Positions 42,043-55,900 of a stretch of DNA of 64,000 nucleotides are shown here, piece by piece. The DNA comes from Bugulina stolonifera (lineage: Eukaryota > Bryozoa > Gymnolaemata > Cheilostomatida > Bugulidae), in assembly GCA_935421135.1 (NCBI GenBank), contig OW285189.1, forward strand, positions 15,707,072 to 15,771,071. Reading direction: 5' to 3'. Position 1 is the first letter of the stretch. The number at the start of each line of letters is the position of its first letter. The notes below the pieces were generated by a model. The model had not been told where the DNA came from. It made no database searches and saw only the letters and a program-made list of their open reading frames with translations. The translations under genes were made by a program, and so were the position numbers.

Positions 42043-43111
42043 GTCTAGCTAAATGTGTGTTACTACTGCAAATGTATGGGAATATATTTTGTTATGAAAA
42101 TATTCATTGGCTCATTAAGTTCTGTTTAAATTATGATATGTAATGTCGGTCTTTGCAATGTCATCAGAAAAGATAAACTATGTTACGTACAACTGTATAA
42201 CTGTATGCATGATGCTACTTGCATTATAATTTTGTTTCATTTATTCTAATTTATACACTATAATTGTTGCTATCTTATCTAAATACACATGCATATTCTT
42301 TATTTAATACACCTGGTATTATATAGCCAAAAAATTGTGCTATGTGATTTTAATTATTTTCTGCTAACTCTCACTATAATTTGTTACTACTTCCATGGAA
42401 TATGACCGAGGAATACAATCATGTTTTTGAAATCAGTGCCATCCTCTGCTTCTATAAAAACAGAAATAGGCAGCAATAAACTAATGAGTCAGAAGTAAGT
42501 TTTTATGATTCTTTCAGTTTGCAATGAAAAGTTTTTCATGAAAAAGTCTGTGACCTTGTGGCATGATGTAATCACAAAGTGTTTTGTGGCATAATGTTGG
42601 AGCTTGATACTATGTCAAAACAATGTTTGAATGCTGCATATTATGCATGTTAGTATTCTATCACTAGTTTGAAATCAGAAATTATTGCTTTGACCTTTGA
42701 CACGTACACAACATTGGACACAATGCAATAATTACATATACATGTACACGTACAGTGTATGTTGTTCTGTGAATAAAAACGTGGTGATGTTTAGCGCCAA
42801 AGTTGTTTAATAGTATTCAGGCCAATCATAAGCAAGCAGCTTCTAATATTTAATTTTCTAACAAATATAGTAGGAAAGATAACTCGAAACTCAAGCAATC
42901 TCAACTTAGCCTTAGAGCCATGCTCTTTTTGTTTGCTGCCTAAAGTCTGCGTTATATTTACCATAGAAATTACTACGGTGACTTCAACTCTTGGTATTCA
43001 ATTTTATCATTCCCACGAGTTGATGAAAACTGGTCAAGTGAGTGAATGAGTGAGACTAACAATAATAATTGGCCAAATATATTGATATTTTGATTTAACC
43101 TAGAATATAAT
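42043..43111. other. Intergenic ABHD17 to NOL12
   Basis: About 1.07 kb, AT-rich. It holds the ABHD17 3' UTR, with an AATAAA at 42772-42777, and the NOL12 promoter. No further gene is seen. Confidence 0.5.
42772..42777 (+). terminator. Candidate polyadenylation signal of ABHD17
   Basis: AATAAA, 730 bp after the ABHD17 stop codon, in otherwise gene-free sequence. Confidence 0.4.
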
Positions 43112-46081
43112 ATGGGTAAAAAGGCTGAAAAGAAGAGACTTGAAAAGGCGAAGCGGTCAAAGGCAGTCCTTGTATTCGATGAGGCAGCTAGAAAGTAAGT
43201 GACATGCAAAAGTTTTCAATAATTGTTATTAAAATTATTATTATTGTTATAAAATTAAAAATAATTATTATAATTAATAATAAAATATAATATAATAAGA
43301 ATAACAATATGAAAAACAAAAAAATGATGCTGAGATTTATTACATGTACACTATGTTATATTGCACATTAAATAAAGTTATATATATATATCATATGTCA
43401 TTATGTGTGTATTTTTTATTGTTGTGTAATCCGATCTGGCTTGTGGTGTAGGCCTATTAGACTAGTAAAGTATTTCTTTCTTACTATTACTATTTTTTAA
43501 TTTTTATTTTATTTTTTAATTTTAAGTTTTATTTATTTTTTAAAATGATTTACTGGGATCAGTCGAGGTTTAGGAAAGGTCTTGGGTTTTCCAGTTTAGT
43601 TATTCTAGTCTGAGATATATAATCATAATGAGGCTAATACTTATAGGCCTACTAAAGACCAGCAGAGCATAACAACTTGCTGTGCTTTCAATGAATAGTA
43701 TTATCATCATGGAATACTCTTTGGAATAATTAATTACTGTAATTTTAACTCCTGTTTTGTTGATTGATTAAAATAATTGATTCTTAGAAAAATTAGCGTT
43801 GTAATGATGATATAACTAGGTTATTATGATAATTATCACTTTAAATAGTATTAGGCTATTATATTCGTGTTGTTGTGTCCGGCTATATATTTGTAACTGC
43901 ATGTAGAATGTATATTGGATTTTAGGGAATGGCTCACAGGGTTTAGCAAGCGAAAAAAAGAAAGACAGGAAAAAGCTAAGGAAGACCTAGCAGCCCTTTT
44001 AAAAGAAGAGAAAGCTCGTCAGCGTGAAGAGGTAATACTCTCTCTTAGTGTTGAATCATTTACTATTATGTTGTGTAATGTTGTCTGTTATGATACATTC
44101 ACATTAGAAATTCTAACGTTGTCTGACATCAAGTGTAGAACTCTTCTCTTTACTCCACAAAATCTAGTTTAGAGAGAATGTTAAAAAGAATGAAGCTAAA
44201 TATCTGGAAAAGATGAAAGATGTGGAAACCATATTGAAGGAGAAAACAGAAGCTTATAAATGTGGTGACAAAACAGTAGAAATAACAGAGTATAACCTGT
44301 GTGAGCAAGATGACATGATCGGTGTGAATAAGGGGGAGGAAGAAATGGAAGAAGTTGTTGATGACACCAACCAGGTACTTGACATTCACATAAACCTTGA
44401 CATTCACATAACCTTAACACTTGTGCATTCTTAACAGTTTTGTAATCTTGACATATTGAGTATCAAAATGTGAAGCCGCTTATGGCAGCTATACTATTGG
44501 AGAGGCATAAAACCCAGTGCTGTTGTGTAATATGGCAATTATAGTTGTAATTGCTAATGGTTTTTATGTAATAATTACATAAATCACATGTAAGGTGGGT
44601 ATATTTGTAGGATTGAAAATAGGTTGCATCATTTTATTGTACATTTTGTTGTTGAATTAGGTCTTAATTTTATCCAAATGTTGACAGTTCAGACCAATGC
44701 TTTCTGCTCTACTATTTAGACTTGTATCCTGGAATAGTAGTAGAATAAACCATAAAATGATTGTCACCCTAATGTGTAATTACTCTTACAACGTTTGTCT
44801 ATTACATGTATGTTAGGTGGAGAAAAGTGATGATGAGGAGGAGGAGGAGGAGGAACAGGCAGATACAGAAGAAATTGGTGATTCTGTCTTGGCTTCAAAA
44901 AAGATGCCTAAAAAGTAAGTTAACATGTGTTTTAACCTGACTACAGGGAGTTACTGTAAAGGCATCCTACCATACCTGTCAAACTCGTTTAGTAGAAATG
45001 CCACAAATAAAGCTAAATACAATTTATAAGGTAATTTGATATGAACCTTTCAAATTTGTCACTAAAAATAAAAAATACAACCTGCAAACACCTTTTTGGA
45101 GCAGTTTTCAAAAATATCCAATGTCTAATCAGAAGTGGATTATTCTGCAGGAGATGGCAATTAGAAACCTCCTTTCACATGTCCAATAATTAGTGTAAGC
45201 CTGTGCATAAAATAGAATATAGAAATTAATAATTACTGTTTCACGAGAAGATGAACAATAGGTTTTATTATCCAATCACTGTGCACAATTTTGCGTTTGG
45301 CTACGAGCGTTGTTTTTGGACGTGTGAAAGGAGATTTCTAATTGCCGTTTACTGCAGAATAACACTGTGATGTGACAGTGTATATTTTCCAGAAAGAACA
45401 TGTTGTATTTTTTTATTTTTAGTGACAAACTTGAAAATTTCATATCAAATTACCTTATAAGTTGCATTTAGCTTTATTTGTGGCATGAATAGTTTGTGAG
45501 GGGAGAGGCTAGTGTTGAATGCGAGAGGCTTGTCAGGTATGTGCAGTAGCCACAATAATATTTCAAATAGCATAAGCTAACTCCTCATTTAAATGAGGAG
45601 TAGAGACATAACACAACATGTTATATATAACATGTTGTGTTATGTCTCTACTCTATATACTGAGTGTTGGAATCAAGACATTGGTTCTTGTTATGTATGT
45701 TCCTACTTTTAATGGATACCTGTTTGAAGCTGTAGTAACAGGTAAATATGCCAACAAATCTTTGCATACCTTGGACAGCATCTCAACTGGTTGATAAGCA
45801 TGTTATTTACTAACTTTGATAATATAAATATTTCATATCTGTGCTGTTCATGTTGTTATTGCTAATCATCTTATCAATTTATCCATCAAACTTCCTTGTT
45901 CAACTATTATAGAATGAGTAAAACTGCTGTTCGGATAGAGAAGAGACTGTTTAAACTAAATAACAAACGTAAAATATCAAAACATGCTGCTAACAAAAAG
46001 AAACAATTACTGGAAGCTTCTGGACGAATGTCAAAAGGAAAATTAGGTAAAAAGTCAAAACAACAAAGTCGGAAAAGGTGA
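43112..46081 (+). CDS. NOL12: Nucleolar protein 12 (Nop25/Rrp17 family)
   Basis: Exons 43112-43194, 43926-44031, 44177-44374, 44817-44914, 45913-46081 give 217 aa, close to the family's usual length. The N-terminus is Lys-rich (MGKKAEKKRLEKAKR), then LVFDEAARKEWLTGFSKRKK, the conserved FDEExRxEYLTGFxKRK-type signature. A charged helix follows, then KTVEITEYNL, an acidic Glu run in exon 4 and a strongly basic C-terminus (nucleolar-type tail). Relatives bind RNA, and the yeast member is a 5'-3' exonuclease in rRNA processing; that activity here is inferred from family. The acceptor of exon 3 (AGAGAG|AATGTT) is the least certain join, chosen because it keeps phase. Intron 4 contains a foldback element and a perfect palindrome. 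Confidence 0.88.
44971..45541. mobile_element. Foldback / Tc1-mariner-like MITE with about 200-bp arms
   Basis: The left arm from 44971 and the right arm ending at 45541 are inverted copies over about 200 bp each. Shared words, read inward from each end, are CATACCTG, CCACAAATAAAGCTAAAT, TTATAAGGTAATTTGATATG, TTTGTCACTAAAAATAAAAA, ATTCTGCAG and CTCCTTTCACA. The ends are TA-CCTGTCAA and TTGTCAGG-TA, consistent with TA target duplication as in Tc1/mariner elements. No transposase is encoded. It lies within NOL12 intron 4. Confidence 0.82.
45581..45653. repeat. Two adjoining perfect palindromes (20 bp and 56 bp)
   Basis: 45581-45600 reads CTCCTCATTTAAATGAGGAG, a perfect 20-bp palindrome. Overlapping its right end, 45598-45653 is a perfect 56-bp palindrome with no loop, centred between 45625 and 45626 (arm core GAGACATAACACAACATGTT). 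It lies 40 bp beyond the foldback element in NOL12 intron 4. Confidence 0.97.
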
Positions 46082-47085
46082 ATGTTGTAATTTTTATAAG
46101 ATGGTAATCTGTAGTATAACCACAGTATACTTATTAGTTATTGTTGATTGTTAATATTATTCACCCATGTACATAGACTTGCGTAGATGCATTTTACCAA
46201 TAAATAGTAGTCAAGTATCAAGGGAACATACAGTGATTGTGGATTGTATATTGTCAAGTTAATCTACTGTAATGAAACTAGTATTGTTTTATTCAAAATA
46301 CGAGACTGAAGAGGTTGAGATTACAGATAATGAACAGTTTTAGACTTTTAGATGCTAACATAGATAGCTTGTAAATATAATACACATTTTACACAAATAT
46401 ATTGTTGTCAGAGTTAGTGTGTTTTATGCACAGAACATTGACAGAAGTTGGAAATTACTGAAAATATACTAGATTTCTTTTGAGTGGTTTTAAACAGATT
46501 ATTCTATAACCTGGCTCTACCTTAGAGCATTATGTAACATGCATACACCTGTTTTATATAATAGCAGTACACCTCTTCTGACTACCAACCAGTTTATTAG
46601 AATGATCACAAGTTTTCCAGCAAACAACATAACACGGCATTTAATGTATATATAGTGTATATACTAATTACATAATTATTTGCGTACTAATAACAATAGA
46701 ATATAACATTAAATTATACACTTTGGTGAAAAGATAAGATTGTATGATAAATGATTAAAAAATAATATCTACCAGATAGACCACAAATCTCAAGGTAATA
46801 AATACAATTTTAAAAATAAAAAAATAGTACAATGTATAATTATTGTGGTCAAGATAAATTAGTCATAGTGAATCATTACTGAGGACCATTATCAGATCAG
46901 AACTGCATGAAGGAAGGTCATAAATAACTGAAAATACTCTGATTTAATAAGACCGGGCATGTATGATAGTAGCAAATGATAGGTTAACTGTAGTTTGGAA
47001 CATGACTACAGAAAACTTGGTATTGGTTTCATACTGATGATGGAGACTCCACCAGTATTGACCAAATGTAGGGAAAGAAATATGT
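46082..47085. other. Convergent intergenic NOL12/GRB2
   Basis: 1.0 kb, AT-rich, holding both 3' UTRs. AATAAA at 46199-46204 fits NOL12, 118 bp after its stop. A possible ATTAAA for GRB2 lies on the minus strand near 46943. No gene is seen. Confidence 0.55.
46199..46204 (+). terminator. Candidate polyadenylation signal of NOL12
   Basis: AATAAA, 118 bp after the NOL12 stop codon. Confidence 0.55.
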
Positions 47086-48996
<1,911 letters not shown>

Positions 48997-51052
48997 CCTC
49001 AACAGTCATGTGACCACTGATTACTCCAGTTAGCTGTCAATGCTGGTTAGGAAGTTACAGGAATTATGATTGGCTAATAGCATTTAACAGCCACTAGAAG
49101 GTAGAGCGCAGAAAAGTCTACAAGCAGACAAAGTGAGATGATAAAAGTGGTAGACGATAATCTCACTGATTAGCACTCATGCTGGGCTCGACTAAAAGCA
49201 AATAAAACATGTTTGTGTACACAGGAAACGCGGTAATGTTTAGTGTGCACTCTAGCATATGGTGGGAAAAAATTTTAGTCCACAAAAGAAGAGCTAATCT
49301 GATGGTTTAATATACCACACGTCAAAAAACCTACACTTATAATACTTTAATATGTCAATCTTATATGTACATGTAGTCTTTCCATGTCAGCAATAGCACA
49401 CATGTAGTACAGTATTATTCTGCTTAGAATGATGATTTAACAGTCTATTCATTGCTGGCTCAAGAGGATTCACTAAATTAGATACTATGAGACAAAGCAG
49501 TGATTATCATATTGATTAGAAAAGTGAAAGCATACATAGAAAAATGCCACGAGTCAACTTGCAAGTGCCATGTGTAGTGAAATCAGTAGTAATACTGACC
49601 TACCATTATATTACTTGTGAGAATCTTAAAACACATAGTCGGTCTACAGCGCAATTTCAATGTAAAAAAGCCAAGGTAGTAAACATATGATTTGGCTTAT
49701 AAATGGTTGGTGGTTGCATGACAGATGCGTCTCTATTAGCCCTATCAGAGACATATTTGGGGATGACTGCCATAAGAGGAGGCTAATTTTGATAATCGTC
49801 GATTATAATTAATCTACTAATGTTTAAATTTGATTATAATCATCGCTTGTAACTAAGAATAGACCTACAATGCTTACAATAATTAATTGCTTGTATTTAA
49901 TATGTATTAGGCCTATATTTATGTTAATTAAATATACATGTAATGCGTATTAGAGTAACTCTTAATTAATCGTTATAATAATAATAACAATGGCTTTTTA
50001 ATTTATAGTCGTTGTGTAGTTATGCTTTTTGAATAAGCTAATGTTTCATCAACATTTTGTATGTAGAATTCATCAAACTCAAACCGAGCCGTTGTAATCT
50101 CTAATCTAGAGACAAATCTGTTAGATCTAATTGGTGGATACACTGGATTCCCCAATTCAGCAATCGACAAAGCTTGCAAGAAAGATTTTCTACATCATCA
50201 TTACGCCATACGCAACTATGCTAGCGTTTCTTCTTTCTATTGTGATATGGAGTTAGCTCATGTAATTATATTATCTTCTTGCATCAATCATATTATATGT
50301 GTGTGGTGGGAACAATGTTTGCTGTTTTTCTTCTGTGTTTTAGTCACCATCAGTAATAAATTTAATAAACTACACCTACTAGTAGTCGGTTGGGTCTGTG
50401 TCCAGCCTTATGTTTTTATATTTAATATAATATAATATGTGAAGTAAGACCCAATGAAACTTAGACTATCACTAGACTACATGGGCAAATACAAAATCTT
50501 GGGAGTAGGAGTAAACACTGATTACTGTTATCAACTCAATCTCCACATAAAAACAATATAATATGTTTTAATGAAGCCCTGTCTACCAGCCATATTAGAA
50601 AATAGAATAAAATAAACACGATGATCAGCGTGAGCTCATGTAAGAAAGTGTTGGAATTTTTGTTCTCTTGTATTGAACGTTGGGACAACTGATAAGCAAG
50701 CCAGCTGCTGGCAACAAGCTCGATCTCATCCGATGTATCATTTGGCACCGGCAAACACCGAACCTTTTCAGGTCCATTGAAAAACCAGTTCGATCCCGTA
50801 TTTCGAACAAAAATTGACACAGTCTAGCACCGCTTGAGACCAAGACCAAAGGGTTCGGTGTGGTCCGGTGTATCGAACCAAATTTGGCACCGGATGACAC
50901 TGAATCAGACCAGGGCCAAGAGATCGGGTGTTAAACGGTGTTTGATTAAATTTTGCAAAAACACCGAATGTGAGTGGGGAGGCAACACCGCACAGCACTA
51001 GATAATATTATAAACTAATTATTACAATAATTTAATAAAAATAAAACTTTAT

Positions 51053-51192
51053 TTTAGGCCTGTTTGTGTATACAATAATAATTTAATATATTATATTCTT
51101 CTATTTACATTTATATTTAAATATTATAATTATTATAATATTTAAATATAATTATAAATAGAAGAACATAGCCTACACAAACAGGCCTAAAT
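51053..51192. repeat. AT-rich long hairpin
   Basis: TTTAGGCCTGTTTGTGTA near 51056 is matched by TACACAAACAGGCCTAAA ending at 51192. Nested inside are arms ATTCTTCTATTTA and TAAATAGAAGAA around an AT-only self-complementary centre. It could be a MITE or a hairpin-forming AT island; no target duplication is clear. Confidence 0.8.
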
Positions 51193-52379
51193 TTGTATAA
51201 AATAACTTTATTTTACTCAAATTATTATTATAAAAATCATTAAAATAAAAAATGAAAATCTTATCTAAAATAAAAATAAAAACTAAAAATTAAAATAAAT
51301 CTTAAAATAAATGCAATAAAATATTTCAGTATTTAATACCTCTCGGCTCTCTTTATTATTGTAGATGCCAAAACTCAAAATCAATTTTGTAACCACAAGA
51401 TGTTTAAATACAGTATAAATTCGCCAGCTATATGTAACTTTCTCAAATTTATGCGTGGAAAATAATTTGAGGGAAAACTAAAGCCGCTACTCACGTACAA
51501 CTAAAACAAAACACAAACTGGAACTACATACAAGTCACGTGACACAAAAGTAGACAGTTGTCGCAAATGTGACGGCCGTATAATCGTTCTATGACTTGGA
51601 CGTGATCCATAACAATAGGGCGTCGTTCTTTACTACGTATTGTATTTAGAAAGAAGAGAGCACAACACCAACAATATGTTATTATATTTGTATCTTTTAT
51701 CCCTTGCAGGTAAAACTGTTATTAGGATAATCTCACTAAAAAGAAGCAGTTTACGGATAGGGCACTTGACTAAACGCACGTGCCTCCCATCAAAACAAAG
51801 TTTGTGAACAAAGAGCAGCATCTGGCCATCTTTATTTTCAAGCCATTCATTCATTTGACATTCATTTAGTAGTTCTAAATTCTATTTTCTCTGTTTCTTA
51901 TGGTTATTGGTTTACATTTCAAAATCGTATTTGCATTGGTTCTTCACGTAAGTTTCTTACTTGTTATGTTAACGACACACGTTCATATTAAAATTCTGCA
52001 TTTCATTTGCATTCATTCATGATTCAGGGGGTTACTGAACAGGACTAATCACTAAGTCTAAGTGATTCACGTGTTATGTAATGTTTGTTATGTATGTCAT
52101 ATTGACATTGGATTTTTTATTTTTAGTCTGTTATCATAATAGTTATTATAATTTGTTTATATCTAATATTTAATATAACAACTGAACTATAATTTTATTA
52201 TAATAATAATAATTTAATAATTATTATTATAATAAATATAATTATTTTATAATTAATAATATCAATATAATGTATAAAGTACAATACTATAACTATTAAG
52301 TTATATAAATATTAGTTATTGTCAACCACACCCTCAGAATCTGATGAGGTAGTGGTACCCTCACTCCACTAATAATTGT

Positions 52380-52520
52380 AGTGATGATCCACGGGTAGAG
52401 GGATGTAACTTTTTAATGATGACTGCGCCCATGGTTTACAGTAAACCATGAGTAAAGCCATCATTTGCACAGTAATCATTTGGAGTTACGCCCCACCCCC
52501 GCTGCCTGTGTGATGATCAT
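52380..52520. repeat. Imperfect inverted repeat around a 21-bp palindrome
   Basis: The centre, CATGGTTTAC-A-GTAAACCATG (52430-52450), is perfect. Outside it, GATGTAACT and AATGAT on the left pair loosely with AGTTAC and ATCATT on the right, and GTGATGATC pairs with GATGATCAT at the ends. It is probably a degraded small inverted-repeat element. Confidence 0.6.
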
Positions 52521-52918
52521 AGGGAGATGGACATAGGATATACGTAGCAACAGATCTTTGGTACATTGAAATACAATCATGATATATGTGTGATCGACCA
52601 TATTCAGTTAGAGCAAAGGGTATGGAGGCTACATCATGACTCGTTTGTTGACCTACATAAATTTTCGACAACTTTAAAAAAATATAAAATTACAAAAGTA
52701 TCTAAGTTATTGGCATTGCATAGTGAAGCTTCGGTCGAGAGTGATATTGCTCCAGCACAAATGAAGTGCTTTTATTTCTGGCATTGATTTTAGGGCTACA
52801 TTTCCCTGCAATTAGGATACTCTCCACTATTATTAAGCTTACTTTGCATTTAGGCTATACTATTTGTAGAACCATTTGCTTTGGAATATTTGGTCAACCC
52901 AGTTAAACTGTGACCTAT

Positions 52919-55900
52919 ATGCATAAAATGTTAAAGAATATTGAAAACCAATCAAGGTATGTCACTATGTGTTTTACGCCAAGTATATTGTCTATTCTGT
53001 ACGCTGGAATCTACTAAATGCATTTCTACCATAGTGTATAGTTTTCGTATATTTACCTCAAATTTATTTTATGTTTTAGCGCTCTAACAACGGGAAATAA
53101 GGTGAGTGCATGTATCTATTTTTGGTGAATCATTTGCCTATTGTATGGATACCGTATGGTTTCAGATATGGGCTGCATCTATTTATGGTTTACTGCAAGT
53201 TTTGTGCATTAATTCCCAAAATCATATACATTTAATACTGTATGCAGAGAAATGCTGATTCAATGCTACAACAGTATGGTGGCTCTCCAATGATTTCGCC
53301 ATCCAATGAAACGGTTGCATCAGATGCTCAGTCAGACACAGAAAACTACGCTCTCAAAAGGGTAAGTATTGTTCTCTATGGAGTTGAGTGTGAACTCTGA
53401 CTGTGTGATAGTATTCACCAATTGAATGTACCCAAATTTCCTCTATTTCCATAGCTATCACTGAATACGACTGTATGTATCTAACTCAACGTGTCTAATT
53501 GTAGCCAAGGGTGACTAACGATTTACAACAGACAAATGGTGCTCATTTAGAGAAGATATCCCCCTCCAAAGTTATTCATGTTCGCAATCTGCCTCCGGAC
53601 ACTTCTGAAACAGAAGTGATGGCATTGGCTTGTTCACACGGCAGTGTAACCAACTTGATTCTCATGAGAAACAAACGCCAGGTATGACTTACTCTATATA
53701 AGGCCTAGTCTATAAAGATCTAATGGGTTTTTACCATCTTATAATTTAGGTGGTTTGAGAATGGTTCCACTCTGTTGGGTTGATAGTTGATGTTTCATTC
53801 ACATAGACATAGCTGTGACTTCCAGCAAAAGTTTTGCTGCCTCTCAGCAGCAAATGTGTCAAATAATACACTTGAACTCTACTGTTTAGAAACTGGAGAC
53901 AGGTTTTCTGCTCTAGACTAGCTGCAGTGTTCAGAAGTAAATAGCCATTCTTGCTCTATTCACTCATTATTATTATTAGAGGAAACTTTGCTAACAAACA
54001 AAATGTCTAACAATCCTGAGTTTGTTTACATCAATTTGTTTAGTGAATTAGAATAGAGCACCATACTGGTAGTTGTTTATGCATCCTTACTAGTTGCAGC
54101 ACTCTAAAATTCAATTAATAATCCATTTGATAACAAATCTGCTACATTTGTCTATTATAGGGCTAACTTGGGTTCATTTCCTGTCATCAAATGGCACATT
54201 TGAGTAGTTCAATCTAATTGCATGCCATTATACAGTCAGCATCTATATATATTATTCTCCTATCATCTTCCCATGATGTAGATCCCATTAATAATTATTT
54301 ATTTTTGTACAAGACTAGTAAAAGATGGTATCACTTTGGTTGTATACTAATTATGAGACTAGCCTGTATCAAATTACTAAACAACACGTTAATTAATTTA
54401 GCATAGTGAAATTGGCCATTGCCCAATTTAGTAGTGTTGTTCACCAAGTTATATCTATAACATAGTTTCTAACTAACCATGGAACATCAGCTAATAACTT
54501 AGCAGTATCGGCATTCCTAAACATGATTTAGTTGTTATTTTTGTGCCTTGAATCCAGTGGCAGGTACTGGCACCAGTATGTTTGTGTAGTTCTCACAGTA
54601 CAGCAATGTTTGACAGCTGCAACTATATTAGTATTATGTTATAGTTATAGTAAATAAAATTAAATATTGCCAGCTTGGCCTTTGTTATTAGTGTCAGGTA
54701 AGCTTGGCTTCTGGTTTTAATTGGGGCTTCATATTCAACATAAACAGCCTACACAGCGTCCTTCTAGTAATCACCATACTCATTATCCATTTAGTCAATC
54801 TGTTCTCCATATAGTGAATATCATTTGTATTATTGAGATATACAATAATATCCGGTTGTGCCACTAAGAGTGTGATTTTACTTGTAATTACTGAAGACAC
54901 AAATATAGAAATTAGCTCCTGCCGCTAAGAAAATAAGAACAATATAATATACAAGTAGTAGAATATTCAATCTGAAGAGGCCAGGCGTCTCAGAGATTGT
55001 ATTTTGTTTGTACCAAATCTCCCTGGTTCTGCAAGTCTCTTTGATTTTTACCTCAAATTTGCCCCCCTCCCTCCAAAATGCTAAATACTCCTGAACTTGG
55101 CAAACCAGCCTGCCAAGTGATTATAGTGTAAGCTCATTATGCTTATATTATGTTTTTAATTATTCCATTCCACCATAACTTACAAGAGTATATCTTTAGT
55201 AGTGATGACTTTCAATGTGGACCTAAATACAAACAAAACACAGTGTAAAGTAGTACATGTATCTGCTGTGGATCTGTATGTTGCTGTGTATGTTACTGTG
55301 TATGTTGCTATGCTATGCTATGCTATAATGTAGAGGCACAGTTGTTATTGTTAGTAATAGTTGCAAGGTGGTATGGTGATAGAATACACATTGATTCACA
55401 TGATAATATTTTCACACAATAATAATGTGTTTGCTCTCAACCACAAAGTAATGGATTATTGTTGTTGATAAACTAACCAAATGTTCAACTTTTAGACTTG
55501 TGTCTCCTCATTGTACTTGACTGATGATTGGGTTGAATATAGTTTAATCAGCAGTTTTGGGCCTTCATTTCTTGGTGTATAAATAGCTGTCTTTGTTTCA
55601 TTATGCCCCAAACAAGCTTGTATTATTATATATGTAAGCTTCATACGTATGCACCATGTACAGTTATTTATACTATATTGAGGGGGTTCCAGAACTGGTT
55701 AGGCACAATGTACATGGATGTACAGAGTAGCACAGCTTGACATGTATGATTCACAGTTTATGAGTAGTTTGATATTTTCCAGGCATTTGTGGAGATGTTA
55801 GAAATTAGTCAAGCTATAGCATTCATCCGATACCATCAGAACCCTATGTGCCCTGCTCTAATACGGGGACACGCTGTGCAGCTACAATACTCTGCTACTT

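Larger units (their letters stand above)
48997..52918. other. 3.9-kb AT-rich spacer between divergent GRB2 and PTBP
   Basis: Holds the GRB2 promoter on the left and the PTBP promoter and 5' UTR on the right. No coding signal. Around 50640-51000 is a GC-richer block with repeated CACCG words (GGCACCGG, AACACCGA) and a CTAGTGCTGTGCGGTGTT end on the minus strand, likely an old transposon fragment. An AT-rich hairpin spans 51053-51192 and an imperfect inverted repeat 52380-52520. 52170-52290 is nearly pure A/T. Confidence 0.6.

Noticed and set aside
50536..50998. Three overlapping minus-strand open frames as a gene
   Set aside because: Low-complexity CACCG-containing sequence in several frames; it looks like a repeat fragment and has no recognisable domain.
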